Assembly: GCF_018614915.1 (NCBI RefSeq)
Contig: NZ_JAGGNU010000043.1
Span: forward strand, 36,021-100,020
Direction of reading: 5' to 3'
Source of the DNA: Variovorax paradoxus
GTDB taxonomy: Bacteria > Pseudomonadota > Gammaproteobacteria > Burkholderiales > Burkholderiaceae_C
DNA length: 64,000 nt
In this document: piece after piece, positions 27,212-37,200 of the stretch
Layout of the letters: each line of letters opens with the position of its first letter
Position numbering within the stretch: the stretch's first letter is position 1
Program-made: the position numbers and the translations under genes
Notes under the pieces: model-generated
What the model was told of the DNA's origin: nothing
The model's input: only the letters and a program-made list of their open reading frames with translations
Databases searched by the model: none

Positions 27212-28606
27212 ATGCACACAACCTATGACGCGTTGATCATCGGCAGCGGCCAGGCGGGACCTTTCCTCGGCGTTCGGCTGGCTGCCGCCGGGATGAAGGT
27301 CGGGCTGGTCGAGCGCGAGCATCTGGGCGGCACCTGCGTCAACGACGGGTGCATGCCGACCAAGACGCTGGTCGCCAGCGCGCGCGCTGCGTACATGGCG
27401 CGCCGCGCGGGCGACTACGGCGTGAACATCGGCGGCCCGGTCAGCGTCGACATGAAGGCGGTGAAGGCACGCAAGGACGCGGTCGTGCGAAACGCAGTGG
27501 AAGGCCTCACGCATTGGCTGGGCGACACGCCTCGCCTGCGTGTGATCCGAGGCCACGCGCGCTTCGTCGCGCCGCATGCCATCGAAGTGGACGGCGAGAC
27601 GCTCGAAGCGCCGAAGATCTTCATCAACGTCGGCGGCCGGCCCGTGCTGCCCGACTGGCCCGGGATCACCGACGTGCCGGTGCTCACCAACACCTCGATG
27701 ATGGACCTCGAGGTCCTGCCCGGGCACTTGGTCGTGATCGGCGGCAGCTACATCGGGCTCGAGTTCGCGCAGATGTTCCGCCGCTTCGGCTCGCGCGTGA
27801 CGGTGCTCGAATATGCCGATCGAATCATCGCGCGGGAGGACGAGGAGGTTTCGCGCGAGGTGCAGACCATCCTCGAACGTGAAGGCGTTCGCTTCCTGCT
27901 CGGCGTGCGCGATGCCGTCGTGTCGCCCACAGCCGGCGGCGCGCCGATTCGCGTGGCGTTGAAAACCCACGGCGCGGCACATGAGGTGGAGGCCAGCCAT
28001 CTGCTCGCCGCTGTGGGTCGTCGACCCAACAGCGACCTGCTCGACCTCGACCGCGCCGGCATCGCGACCGATGCACGCGGCTTCATTGCCGTCGACGACC
28101 AGCTGCGCACCAACGTCCCCGGCGTGTGGGCACTGGGCGACGTGAACGGCATTGGCGCCTTCACCCACACTTCCTACAACGATCATGAGATCGTCGCGGC
28201 CAACCTGCTCGATGGCGAGGCACGGCGCACCACCGCCCGCATCCCCGCCTACGCGTTGTTCACCGACCCGCCAGTCGGCATGACCGAGGCGCAGGTGCGC
28301 GCATCGGGCCGGCCGGCCCTGGTCGGCGTGATGCCGATGAGCCGCGTGGGGCGTGCGAAGGAGCGCGGCGAGACGCAGGGTTTCATGAAGGTGCTGGTCG
28401 ACGCGCAGACCGAGCGCATCCTGGGCGCCGCCCTCCTGTGCATCGAGGGCGACGAGATCGTGCATTCGCTGCTGGACGTGATGGCGGCCGATGCCCCCTA
28501 TCACGTGATCCGGCGCTGCGTGCACATTCACCCAACGGTCAGCGAACTGATTCCGACGCTCCTGGGCAGCCTCGCGCCACTGGCAAGGCCGTACTCGGCA
28601 TGGTGA
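27212..28606 (+). CDS. Mercuric-reductase-like FAD/NAD(P) disulfide oxidoreductase
   Basis: 464 residues, class I pyridine-nucleotide disulfide reductase. FAD site ALIIGSGQAGPFLG, redox pair in HLGGTCVNDGCMPTKT, NAD(P) site VVIGGSYIGLEFAQMF, second FAD segment WALGDVNGIGAFTHTSYND, and the dimerisation domain with CVHIHPTVSELIPTLL. It lacks the N-terminal HMA domain and the C-terminal Cys pair of true MerA, so a role in mercury reduction is unlikely; the substrate is probably a small disulfide or electrophile. Start ATG at 27212, 32 bases after the DUF302 gene. Confidence 0.87.
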   Translation: MHTTYDALIIGSGQAGPFLGVRLAAAGMKVGLVEREHLGGTCVNDGCMPTKTLVASARAAYMARRAGDYGVNIGGPVSVDMKAVKARKDAVVRNAVEGLTHWLGDTPRLRVIRGHARFVAPHAIEVDGETLEAPKIFINVGGRPVLPDWPGITDVPVLTNTSMMDLEVLPGHLVVIGGSYIGLEFAQMFRRFGSRVTVLEYADRIIAREDEEVSREVQTILEREGVRFLLGVRDAVVSPTAGGAPIRVALKTHGAAHEVEASHLLAAVGRRPNSDLLDLDRAGIATDARGFIAVDDQLRTNVPGVWALGDVNGIGAFTHTSYNDHEIVAANLLDGEARRTTARIPAYALFTDPPVGMTEAQVRASGRPALVGVMPMSRVGRAKERGETQGFMKVLVDAQTERILGAALLCIEGDEIVHSLLDVMAADAPYHVIRRCVHIHPTVSELIPTLLGSLAPLARPYSAW

Positions 28607-28825
28607 CCGTTTCCCAATCCGGCAACAGTTGCCAACCCACATCCGCTGCCCAGGTGTTCCGGCCAGGATCGCAAGGTCCGACAAGCAGGTCGCTCATGGC
28701 ATCGCCTACGCCGCAGCCGACGTTGCAACCGATGCGGCACACACTGCTCCACCGCGGGGCAGCGTGAAGATTCGATGTCAATCCGGTGTCGGTGCGCCGT
28801 ATCATGCACACGAGGTATATAGCGC
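28607..28825 (+). promoter_or_regulatory. Leader of the ATPase/BTAD regulator with a single CGTGA box
   Basis: The intergenic segment holds CGTGAAGATTCG at 28763-28774, equal over 12 bases to 26063-26074. The positions 11 and 22 bases further (GATGT and GGTGT) are only weak matches, so this is a partial site at most. Confidence 0.3.
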
Positions 28826-31800
28826 ATGCCCGGCAAACAGGTCGCCCTTGCCAAGATCTCGCGCCCCCGGCTGCACGACGTGCTGGTGCGCACGCGCCTC
28901 TTCGGCCTGCTCGATAAAGCCCTGCGGCGCCCGGTCGTCTGGCTCAGCGCGCAGCCCGGGGCCGGCAAGACCACCCTGCTCGCGAGCCACCTCGAAGCCC
29001 GCAAGCGCGCCGGCATCTGGTACCAGCCCGAGCTGCTGCCGCTCCTGACGCCCGAGTACCTGCAGGACTTGCGCGGCTTCGCGCGGCGCTTCTTCCGCGA
29101 GCTCTTCGCCGGCCTCGGACCCGGCGCCGTGCTGGTACTGGACAACTTCCAGGAGGTGCCCGAAGCCTCCGCCTTCCACCGCGTCATGGCGCAGGGCATG
29201 GAGCAGGTGCCCGAGGGGGTAAACATCGTCGTCATCAGCCGCGTCGAGCCGCCAGCGGACTATGCGCCGCTCTTGGCCGGCGACGCGATCGCCGTGCTCG
29301 ACGGCGAGCAGCTGCGGCTGAGCCTCGCCGAAACCAAGGCCATCGCGCGCAAGCGCGGCATCACGAGCGATGCCGCAATCGAGGCGCTGCACGAGCGCTC
29401 GCATGGCTGGGCCGCGGGCCTCACCCTGCTCTTGACGCGCACCCGCGGCCAGGTCGGCGAGGACGAGGAAGACGAGTCCGAATCGCTGCAGCATGTCTTC
29501 GGCTACTTCGCGCAGCGCGTTTTCGACGGCACCGCGCCCGAGCATCGCCGGGCGCTGATGCAGCTGGCCTTCCTGCCGCTGATCACCGTCGAGCTGGCCG
29601 AGCAGCTGACCGGCCTGCCCGACGCGGGCCGCCTCCTCGACCACCACTACAAGCGGCACCTGTTCACCGACCGGCGGCGCGTCGCTGCGCCGGCGCCGAG
29701 CTACGTGTTCCAGTTCCACGCGCTGTTCCGCACCTTCCTGCAGCATCGGGCGCGCGCGAGCATGGAAGCGGCCGAGATCCGCGACATCGGCCGACGCGCC
29801 GGCCGCCTGCTCGATGCCGCGGGCCACTGGGAGCAGGCGCAGGCGCTGTTCGCCGAGGCGGAAGACTGGAATGCGTACGCAGCGCTGGTGGCCGCGCACG
29901 CCGAAGGCCTGCTCGAGCAAGGCCGGCGCCAGACCGTGATCGACTGGATCGGCCGCATGCCCGAGGCCGTGCGCGAGCGCGACCCCTGGCTGGGCTACTG
30001 GGAAGGCCGTGCGCTGATGGCGATCGCGCCCGAGCGCGCGCTGCAGGTCTTCCAGGCGCGCCACCGGCGCTTCGCCGACGAGGCCGACGTGGTCGGCCAG
30101 CTCGCCTGCGGCGCCGCGATCGTGCAGACGCTGTGGCATGCGCGCCTGGGCTGGTCGGAGATCACGCCCTGGGTCGACCGGCTCGAGCCGCTGATGCGCG
30201 AGGGGCTGCGCTTCCCCTCTCCCGCGGTGGAGCTGCTGAGCATGTCGGCGCTGCACGCCGCGCTCGCCTTCTGCCGGCCGGCGCATCCGGCGGTGCGGCG
30301 CCTGGGGCCGAAGCTGCTCGGGCTGATCGACGACGCCTCGATCGACTGGAACCAGCGGCTGAGCACGGCGACGCATCTCATCACCTACTTCCACAACGCG
30401 GCCGAGCATGAACTCGCGATGCAGCTCGCGGCCAAGGTCGACGCGGCGGTCGAGGCGCTGCCCGCCAGCGCGCTCAACCGCGCCTTCTGGTTCGTCTTTC
30501 GCGCCATCCACGACCTGCGGCAGGCGGACTACGAGGCAGCAGCCGCGCGCTTCCAGCGCGCCGAGGACCTGGCGCACGGCGAAGGGCTGGTCCATGCCGA
30601 GTTCGCCGCCCTGCAGTTCCGCGCCTACCTGGACCTCAGCTTCCGCCGCACCGCCGAGGCGAAGGCGCGCCTCGCGCGCATGGAAGTCCATCCGGCGCGC
30701 GGCAGCCCCGATGCGGAGATGAACTACCTCGTCGCCCGGACCATGCTCGCGCAGCTGAAAGGCGAGGTGCCGGCCGCACTCGACCACGCGCAGCAGGGCC
30801 TGAAGGCTGTCGACCGCGTCGGCGCGGCCTACTTCCAGGCGGTGTTTCCCGTGCTGTTCACGAGCGCCTTCGCCGACGCCGGCCAGTTCGATCGCGCGCG
30901 CGACATCGTCGCGCACTCGCGCCGCCTCGCACGCGGCAGCTACCTGGAGGCGATGGACGCCCAGCTCCTGCTCGAGGAGGCCTACATCGCCCACGTGCAG
31001 GGCGATGCGGTGCTCGCCTTGTCGAAGCTGGCTGAAGGGCTGGGCCTCGGCGCTGCCGATCGCACGCGCGCGGCCTACGTGCACCGCGTCGTGACGCGCA
31101 AGCCGGTGCTGCTGGAACTGGCGCTCGCAGCCGCCATCGAGCCCGAGTTCGTGCGCCACTTGGTGCGCCGCTGGCGCATCGCGCCGCCCGCGGAGGAGAT
31201 CGCGCAGTGGCCCTGGCCGGTCCGCATCCGCACGCTGGGCAGCTTCGAGGTGCTGGTCGACGACCAGCCGATCGAGTTTGGCCGCAAGGCGCCGAAGAAG
31301 ACGCTGGCGCTCCTGAAGGCCATCGTCGCGCGCGGCGGCAGCGCGCCGGAGAGCGCGCTGGTCGACGCCTTCTGGCCCGACGAGACGGGCGACGCCGCGG
31401 CGCGCTCGCTCGGTGCCGCGGTGCGCCGCCTGCGCGATCTGCTGGGTGAAGGCGATGCGGTCGTGCAGCAGGGCGGCCAGCTGTCGCTGGACCGCTCCCG
31501 CGTGTGGGTCGATGCTTGGTCTTTCGAGCGCGCGCTCGCGGCAGCGCGCGAGGCTCCCGCCGCGGACGATGCCGCGATCGCGCGGGCACTGGCGCTCTAC
31601 CGCGGTGCTTTCCTGGCCGAGGACGAAGGCGAGAGCTGGCCGGTGGCCCTGCGCGAGCGCCTGCGTGGCAAGTTCATCCAGGCCGTCGCCGACCATGCCG
31701 GGCGGCTCGAAGCCGCGCGCCGCGACGAGGAAGCCATCGCCTGGTACCTGCGCGGGCTGGATGCCGACAGCGTGGTCGAGCCCTTCTACCAGGGTCTGAT

Positions 31801-31966
31801 GCGCTGCTACCACCGGCTCGACCGCCTGCCCGAGGCGGTCAGCGCGTACCGGCGGCTGAAGCAGACACTGTCGGTCACGCTGAGCCTGCCACCCTCGGCC
31901 GGGACAGAGAAGCTCTATCGCAGCCTGCGCCTGGGCGCCGGCGAAACGCGAATAAGTAGCCAATAA
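28826..31966 (+). CDS. Large ATPase / BTAD (SARP-like) transcriptional regulator
   Basis: 1046 residues. N-terminal NTPase with Walker A QPGAGKTT at 43-50 and a Walker B-like VLVLDNFQEV, as in MalT/LuxR-type ATPases; a long helical TPR-like middle; then, from about residue 800, an OmpR-like winged helix (RIRTLGSFEVLVDDQP, ALLKAIVARGG, AVRRLRDLLG) and a C-terminal bacterial transcriptional activation domain (FLAEDEGESWPVALRERL, YLRGLDADSVVEPFYQGL). An activator that probably needs ATP and an inducer. It ends 48 bases before the efflux operon, the likely target. Confidence 0.88.
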   Translation: MPGKQVALAKISRPRLHDVLVRTRLFGLLDKALRRPVVWLSAQPGAGKTTLLASHLEARKRAGIWYQPELLPLLTPEYLQDLRGFARRFFRELFAGLGPGAVLVLDNFQEVPEASAFHRVMAQGMEQVPEGVNIVVISRVEPPADYAPLLAGDAIAVLDGEQLRLSLAETKAIARKRGITSDAAIEALHERSHGWAAGLTLLLTRTRGQVGEDEEDESESLQHVFGYFAQRVFDGTAPEHRRALMQLAFLPLITVELAEQLTGLPDAGRLLDHHYKRHLFTDRRRVAAPAPSYVFQFHALFRTFLQHRARASMEAAEIRDIGRRAGRLLDAAGHWEQAQALFAEAEDWNAYAALVAAHAEGLLEQGRRQTVIDWIGRMPEAVRERDPWLGYWEGRALMAIAPERALQVFQARHRRFADEADVVGQLACGAAIVQTLWHARLGWSEITPWVDRLEPLMREGLRFPSPAVELLSMSALHAALAFCRPAHPAVRRLGPKLLGLIDDASIDWNQRLSTATHLITYFHNAAEHELAMQLAAKVDAAVEALPASALNRAFWFVFRAIHDLRQADYEAAAARFQRAEDLAHGEGLVHAEFAALQFRAYLDLSFRRTAEAKARLARMEVHPARGSPDAEMNYLVARTMLAQLKGEVPAALDHAQQGLKAVDRVGAAYFQAVFPVLFTSAFADAGQFDRARDIVAHSRRLARGSYLEAMDAQLLLEEAYIAHVQGDAVLALSKLAEGLGLGAADRTRAAYVHRVVTRKPVLLELALAAAIEPEFVRHLVRRWRIAPPAEEIAQWPWPVRIRTLGSFEVLVDDQPIEFGRKAPKKTLALLKAIVARGGSAPESALVDAFWPDETGDAAARSLGAAVRRLRDLLGEGDAVVQQGGQLSLDRSRVWVDAWSFERALAAAREAPAADDAAIARALALYRGAFLAEDEGESWPVALRERLRGKFIQAVADHAGRLEAARRDEEAIAWYLRGLDADSVVEPFYQGLMRCYHRLDRLPEAVSAYRRLKQTLSVTLSLPPSAGTEKLYRSLRLGAGETRISSQ

Positions 31967-31972
31967 ATAGCC
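31951..31972 (+). promoter_or_regulatory. 11-bp tandem repeat at the efflux operon promoter
   Basis: AATAAGTAGCC (31951-31961) is followed at once by AATAAATAGCC (31962-31972), ten of eleven positions equal. It overlaps the stop codon of the BTAD regulator and lies 43 bases before the first efflux-operon start. BTAD regulators of the SARP class bind short direct repeats with 11-bp period, so this is a plausible operator. Confidence 0.5.
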
Positions 31973-32014
31973 GCCCTCTTCTTACGCTGACTCCCCATCG
32001 AGAAAGGAGTCACC

Positions 32015-32200
32015 GTGAGAGAGATACGCAGTTACCTGATCCGCGTCTACCGCCAGGACGCGGCCGTCGTGGCCGGCGTGGTCGAGGATGTCCGCAGCAG
32101 CCGGATGGCCCCGTTCCAGTCGCTGGCCGAGCTGTGCGAGGTGCTGAGCGGGCGCAAGCCTTTTGCGCGGCGCGCCGTCCGTCGCCGGAACGCGCCATGA
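32015..32200 (+). CDS. Small conserved-looking protein at the head of the efflux operon
   Basis: 61 residues, starting with GTG at 32015 after AAAGGAG. Reads EIRSYLIRVYRQDAAVVAGVVEDVRS and PFQSLAELCEVLSGR, giving two predicted strands and a helix with a basic C-terminal tail. I do not know the family by name. Good ribosome site and a 4-base overlap with the next gene (ATGA) support that it is translated. Confidence 0.65.
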   Translation: MREIRSYLIRVYRQDAAVVAGVVEDVRSSRMAPFQSLAELCEVLSGRKPFARRAVRRRNAP

Positions 32201-32646
32201 AGGCCGGCGAAAGCTTCACCGCCTCGCAGCCGGCGGCAGTGTCCAGCGACCCGGCCGAGGAATACAAGAGCGTCTGCGACTTCATGCGGCTCTACGCGAC
32301 GCTGCGCTTCTACCAGCTCGCGCTGCTCCTGGGCACCACCGGCAGCATCATCACCGCGCTCTCGTCGAACGCGGTGCGCATGAGCTTCGCGCGTGCCGAG
32401 TTCCTGAAGACCGGCGGACTCGTCGTGAGCCTGGCCTTCCTGGTGATGGAGATCCGCGCCACCTCGTACTGGCACGGCCTGCGCGATCGCGGCAACGAGC
32501 TGGCGCAGGCGCTGCGCTTCCGGCCCTTCCCCACCCCCTCGCGCTGGAACCCGCTGACCACCAGCGGCGCCGGCTTCTACCTGCACGCCTTCGTCGCGAC
32601 GCTGTGGCTGACGAGCCTGGCGTTCCGCCTCCAGCTCGGGCTCTGA
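32197..32646 (+). CDS. Membrane protein, hypothetical
   Basis: 149 residues with about three transmembrane helices: LALLLGTTGSIITALSS, TGGLVVSLAFLVMEIRAT and FVATLWLTSLAFRLQLGL, the last at the C-terminus. SYWHGLRDRGNELAQALRF lies between helices two and three. No family recognised. The ATG overlaps the stop of the preceding small gene; an inner-membrane helper of the efflux operon is plausible but not shown. Confidence 0.65.
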   Translation: MKAGESFTASQPAAVSSDPAEEYKSVCDFMRLYATLRFYQLALLLGTTGSIITALSSNAVRMSFARAEFLKTGGLVVSLAFLVMEIRATSYWHGLRDRGNELAQALRFRPFPTPSRWNPLTTSGAGFYLHAFVATLWLTSLAFRLQLGL

Positions 32647-32688
32647 ACCCCTTCCCTTCCCCCAACCAACTCGACAAAGAGACATCCC

Positions 32689-33174
32689 ATGAGCAACACC
32701 ATCGCCTCCTCCTCTTCCTTCGGCGCGCGCATCGCGGTCCACGCGGCCTCGCTGGTCTTCCTTGCCGGCGGCCTTGCGCCTGCCCACGCGGCCGGCTCGG
32801 CCGCGCCGGCGATCTATCCCGCCAAGGGACAGAGCGCCAAGCAGCAGGACAAGGACAAGTACGCCTGCTACGGCTGGGCCCGCGACCAGACCGGCTTCGA
32901 CCCGGTGCAGGCGCAGCAGGTCGCGGCGCCCGCCGCCAGCATGCCGCCGGGCGGCCTCCTGCGAGGCGCGGCGGGCGGCGCCACCATCGCTGCGGCCACC
33001 GACCACGACCCGGCGCACGGCGCAGCGGCGGGCATGGTCGGCATTGCGGTGCGCGAGCGCGTCAAGGCGGCGCAGGCCGCGCAGCAGCAGCAGGCCGCGC
33101 GCGCCCAGCAGAAGGCAGGGTACGACCGTGCTTTCAAGGCCTGCATGGAGGGGCGGGGCTATGTACTTCGCTAA
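32689..33174 (+). CDS. Glycine-zipper-family secreted protein
   Basis: 161 residues. Signal peptide (about 1-34, SLVFLAGGLAPAHAA). The mature part has YACYGWARDQTGFDP, a Pro-rich stretch, then a glycine-zipper-like segment GGLLRGAAGGATIAAATDHDPAHGAAAG, a Gln/Ala-rich helix, and the conserved tail RAFKACMEGRGYVLR with a second Cys. Such proteins are outer-membrane or periplasmic and of unknown function. Its end overlaps the start of the next gene by 14 bases. A decayed relative lies at 41160-41472. Confidence 0.75.
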   Translation: MSNTIASSSSFGARIAVHAASLVFLAGGLAPAHAAGSAAPAIYPAKGQSAKQQDKDKYACYGWARDQTGFDPVQAQQVAAPAASMPPGGLLRGAAGGATIAAATDHDPAHGAAAGMVGIAVRERVKAAQAAQQQQAARAQQKAGYDRAFKACMEGRGYVLR

Positions 33175-34276
33175 ACGCATGAAGCCGGGCGCCGCCCCGT
33201 TGCTGCTGCTGGCCGGTGCGCTGCTGATCGCCGGATGCGTCCGCAAGACCGAGCAGGCCCATGAAGAGATCCGCCCGGTGCGCAGCGTGGTGGCCGGCGA
33301 GAGCAGCGGCTCGGTTGGCGCCACCTACTCGGGCCAGGTCCATGCCCGCTACGAGAGCAAGCTGGGCTTCCAGGCCTCCGGCCGGATCGTCGCCCGCCTG
33401 GTCGAGGTCGGCAGCCACGTGAAGCGCGGCCAGCCGCTGATGCGCCTCGACCCGGCGCAGGAGTCGCTGCAGGTGGTCGCCGCCGTGGCCAGCACCGACG
33501 CGGCGAGGAGTCGCGTGGCGCAGAACCGCGTCGACCTGCAGCGCACCGAGCAGCTGCTGGCGCGCAAGTTCGCCTCGCAGGCCGAAGTCGACCAGCAGCG
33601 CCTCGCGCTCGCTGAATCGGAGTCGCAGCTGCGCTCGGCGCAGGCCCAGCAGCAGATCCGCGTCAATCAGCGCGGCTACACCGAGCTCTTCGCCGACCGC
33701 GACGGCGTGGTGGCCGCCATCGCCGCCGAGGCCGGCCAGGTGGTCTCCGCCGGCCAGCAGATCGTCACCCTGGCCGCCGACGGCGAGCGCGAAGTGCTGG
33801 TGAGCGTGCCCGAGTCGCGCGTCGACGAACTGCGCCGCGCGAAGAACCTGCAGGTGTCGGTCTGGGCGCGGCCGGGCAAGCGCTACCAGGGCGCGCTGCG
33901 CGAGCTGGCGCCCGACACCGACAGCGTGACGCGCACCTACTCGGCGCGCATCTCGGTCAAGCAGCCCGACAGCGCGCTGATGCTGGGCATGACGGCCTCG
34001 GTGTCGGTGCCGGACGTCGAAGGCGGCTCGGCCATCCGCCTGCCGCTGAGCGCCGTCCACCACAAGGAGGGCCAGCCCCAGGTCTGGGTGGTCGATGCGC
34101 AAACCTCGCAGGTGGCCGCCCGCGCCGTCGAGCTCGGCAGCGCGCAGGACGACCAGGTGCGCATCGCCGCCGGCCTCGCCGGCGGCGAGACGGTGGTCAC
34201 CGCGGGCGTGCACATGCTGCATGCCGGACAGAAGGTGAAGGCGGTCGCCGCGGCCGCGCAGGGAGCGCAGCCATGA
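33161..34276 (+). CDS. RND efflux periplasmic adaptor (membrane fusion protein), lipoprotein
   Basis: 371 residues. Lipobox LLIAGC near residue 25. HlyD/AcrA plan: barrel-sandwich entry ATYSGQVHARYESKLGFQASGRI, LVEVGSHVKRGQPLMRLD, a coiled-coil hairpin (about 90-150), lipoyl return LFADRDGVVAAIAAEAGQVV, beta-barrel and a membrane-proximal end with VVTAGVHMLHAGQKV. Links the inner-membrane pump to the outer-membrane channel. ATG at 33161 follows GGAGGGG; an alternative is ATG 33179. Overlaps the pump gene by 4 bases. Confidence 0.9.
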   Translation: MYFAKRMKPGAAPLLLLAGALLIAGCVRKTEQAHEEIRPVRSVVAGESSGSVGATYSGQVHARYESKLGFQASGRIVARLVEVGSHVKRGQPLMRLDPAQESLQVVAAVASTDAARSRVAQNRVDLQRTEQLLARKFASQAEVDQQRLALAESESQLRSAQAQQQIRVNQRGYTELFADRDGVVAAIAAEAGQVVSAGQQIVTLAADGEREVLVSVPESRVDELRRAKNLQVSVWARPGKRYQGALRELAPDTDSVTRTYSARISVKQPDSALMLGMTASVSVPDVEGGSAIRLPLSAVHHKEGQPQVWVVDAQTSQVAARAVELGSAQDDQVRIAAGLAGGETVVTAGVHMLHAGQKVKAVAAAAQGAQP

Positions 34277-37200
34277 GCCGTATCAACCTCTCCGAATGGG
34301 CGCTCACCCATCCGCAGATGATCGCCTTCCTGCTGCTGATGCTGAGCCTCGCCGGCGTCTTCGCCTACGGCCGGCTCGGGCAGAAGGAAGACCCCGAGTT
34401 CACCGTCAAGACCATGGTCGTGCAGGCCTCGTGGCCGGGCAGCTCGGCGCAGCAGATGGCCGAACAGGTAACCGACAAGCTCGAGAAGAAGCTGCAGGAA
34501 GTGGCCGAGGTCGACCACACCAGCAGCTACGCCAAGCCGGGCGTCACGCAGATCAAGGTCAACCTGCGCGAGGACACGCCGCCCCGCGCGGTGCCCCAGG
34601 TCTGGTACCAGGTGCGCAAGAAGCTGGGCGACATCCAGCACACGCTGCCGCAGGGCGTGCGCGGACCCTTCTTCAACGACGAGTTCGGCGACACCTTCGG
34701 CAACCTCTACGCCATCACCGGCGACGGCTTCGGCTACGAGGACCTGCGCGACTTCGCCGACGCGGCACGCAACGAGTTCCTGCGCGTGGCCGACGTCAAC
34801 AAGGTCGAGCTCACCGGCGCGCAGGATCCGAAGATCCACGTCGAGGCCTCCAACGCCAAGCTGGCCTCGCTCGGCATCGACCCGGCGCTGATCGCGTCGA
34901 CCCTGGCTGCCGCCAACACCGTGGAGGCCGCCGGCACGGTGCTCACCGCGTCCGAGCAGCTGCGGCTCACGGTCTCGGGCGAGTTCGACTCGGTCGACAG
35001 CATCCGCAACATGGGCATCCGCGCCGGCGAGCGCATGTTCCGGCTCGGCGACATCGCCGAGGTGCGGCGCGGCCTGGTCGATCCGGCCACCTCCAAGATG
35101 CGCTTCAACGGCCAGGAGGCCGTCGGCCTCGCGGTCAGCATGCGCAAGGGCGGCGACGTGATCAGGCTCGGCGAGGAACTCACGGCCACCGTGGCCCGCA
35201 TCCAGGCCAGCCTGCCGGTGGGTGTGGAGATCCATGCCGTGTCCGACCAGCCGCGCGTGGTCGCAGAGTCGGTGCACGAGTTCAAGAAGAGCCTGCTCGA
35301 GGCCGTGGCCATCGTGCTGGTGGTGAGCTTCTTCTCGCTCGGCCTGCGCACCGGCCTGGTGGTGGCGCTGAGCATTCCGCTGGTGCTGGCGCTGACCTTC
35401 CTCGTGATGTACATGCTCGGCATCGAGCTGCAGCGCATCTCGCTGGGCGCGCTGATCATCGCGCTGGGCCTCTTGGTGGACGACGCGATCATCGCCGTCG
35501 AGATGATGGCGCTCAAGCTGGAGCAGGGTTGGGACAATTTCCGCGCCGCCACCTACGCCTACACCGCCACCGCGTTCCCGATGCTCACGGGCACGCTGAT
35601 CACCGCGGCGGGCTTCCTGCCGGTGGGCTTCGCCAAGTCGGGCGCGGGCGAGTACGTGTTCTCGCTGTTCCAGGTGGTGGGCATCTCGCTCGTCCTGTCG
35701 TGGGTGGTCGCGGTGCTGTTCACGCCCTACATCGGCTTCAAGCTGCTGCGCGAGCACCATGGCGCGGCGCATGCGGACGAGGACGCGATCTACCAGCGCG
35801 GCTTCTACCTGCGCTTTCGCCGCGTCCTCGAGCGCTGCCTCGCGCACCGCCGGTGGGTGATCGGCGTCACGGTGCTGCTCTTCGCCGGCTCGCTCGCGCT
35901 CTTCGGCATCGTGCCCAAGCAATTCTTCCCGGCCTCGGACCGGCCCGAGTTGATGGTCGACCTGTGGCTGCCGCAGGCCGCCACCTTCGAGGCCAGCCAG
36001 CGCGAGGTCGAGGCACTCGAGGCGCAGCTGCGCAACGACCCCGACGTGGTGGCGGTCACCAGCTACGTCGGCAACGGCAGCCCGCGCTTCTACCTGCCGC
36101 TCGACGTGCAGACACCCAATCTCAACCTCGGTGAATTGATGGTGATGACCAAGGGCGGCGAGGCGCGCGAGCGGGTGCTCGCCAAGATCCAGCAGCTCTT
36201 CGACACCGGCTTCCCGCTGGTGCGCGGCCGGGTGAACCGGCTGGAGAACGGGCCGCCCGTGGGCTACCCGCTGCAGTTTCGCGTCTTCGGGCAGGACCCC
36301 CAGAAGGTGCGCGCCGTCGCCGAGCAGGTGGCCGCGATCCTGCGCGCCGACCCGCACGTGCGCCGCGTCAACCAGGACTGGGGCGAGCGCCTGAAGCGGC
36401 TGCGCGTCGACGTCGACCAGGACAAGGCGCGAGCGCTCGGCATCAGCTCGCGGCAGATCAAGAGCGCGCTGCAAGGCTCGCTCTCGGGCACCAGCGTCAC
36501 GCAGTACCGCGAGGGCGACAAGGACATCGACGTGGTCGCGCGCCTGATCGCGCCGGAGCGCACCGATCTCAACAACCTGAAGGACGCGAAGATCTACCTG
36601 CGCGACGGGAAGTTCGTGCCGGTCTCGCAGGTGGCACGGCTCTCGCTCGATAGCGAGGACAGCGTGCTGTGGCGGCGCAACCGCGTGCCCACGCTCACGG
36701 TGCGCGCCGATGTCGCCGGCGCCGAGGCGCCGGACGTGACCCTCGCGCTCAAGCCGAGGCTCGACGAACTGGCCAAGAGCCTGCCGCTCGGCTGGGGCAT
36801 CGACATCGGCGGCACCTTCGAGTCGAGCGGCAAGTCGCAGGCCTCGATCTTCGCCGTGATGCCGCTGATGCTGGCGGCGGTGCTGCTGCTCCTGATGCTC
36901 CAGCTGCAGGACATCAAGAAGATGGCGCTGGTGCTGCTCACCGCGCCGCTCGGGATGATCGGCGTGGCGCTGATGCTCGCCGCCTTCCGCATCCCCTTCG
37001 GCTTCGTCGCCATGCTGGGCGTGATCGCGCTGGCCGGGATGATCATCCGCAACTCGGTGATCCTGGTGGTGCAGATCGACCACGACGTGCAGGCCGGCGT
37101 GCCGCTGTGGAACGCCATCGTCGAATCGGCGGTGCGCCGCATGCGGCCGATCGTGCTCACCGCGCTGGCCGCCATCCTCGCGATGGTGCCGCTCACGCAC

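Noticed and set aside
27212..28606. Calling the flavoprotein mercuric reductase (merA)
   Set aside because: It lacks the C-terminal vicinal Cys pair and the HMA domain, and no other mer gene is nearby.
28802..31963. 1053-codon open frame antisense to the BTAD regulator
   Set aside because: Same cause: composition bias of the coding strand. The plus-strand protein has clear Walker, wHTH and BTAD motifs.
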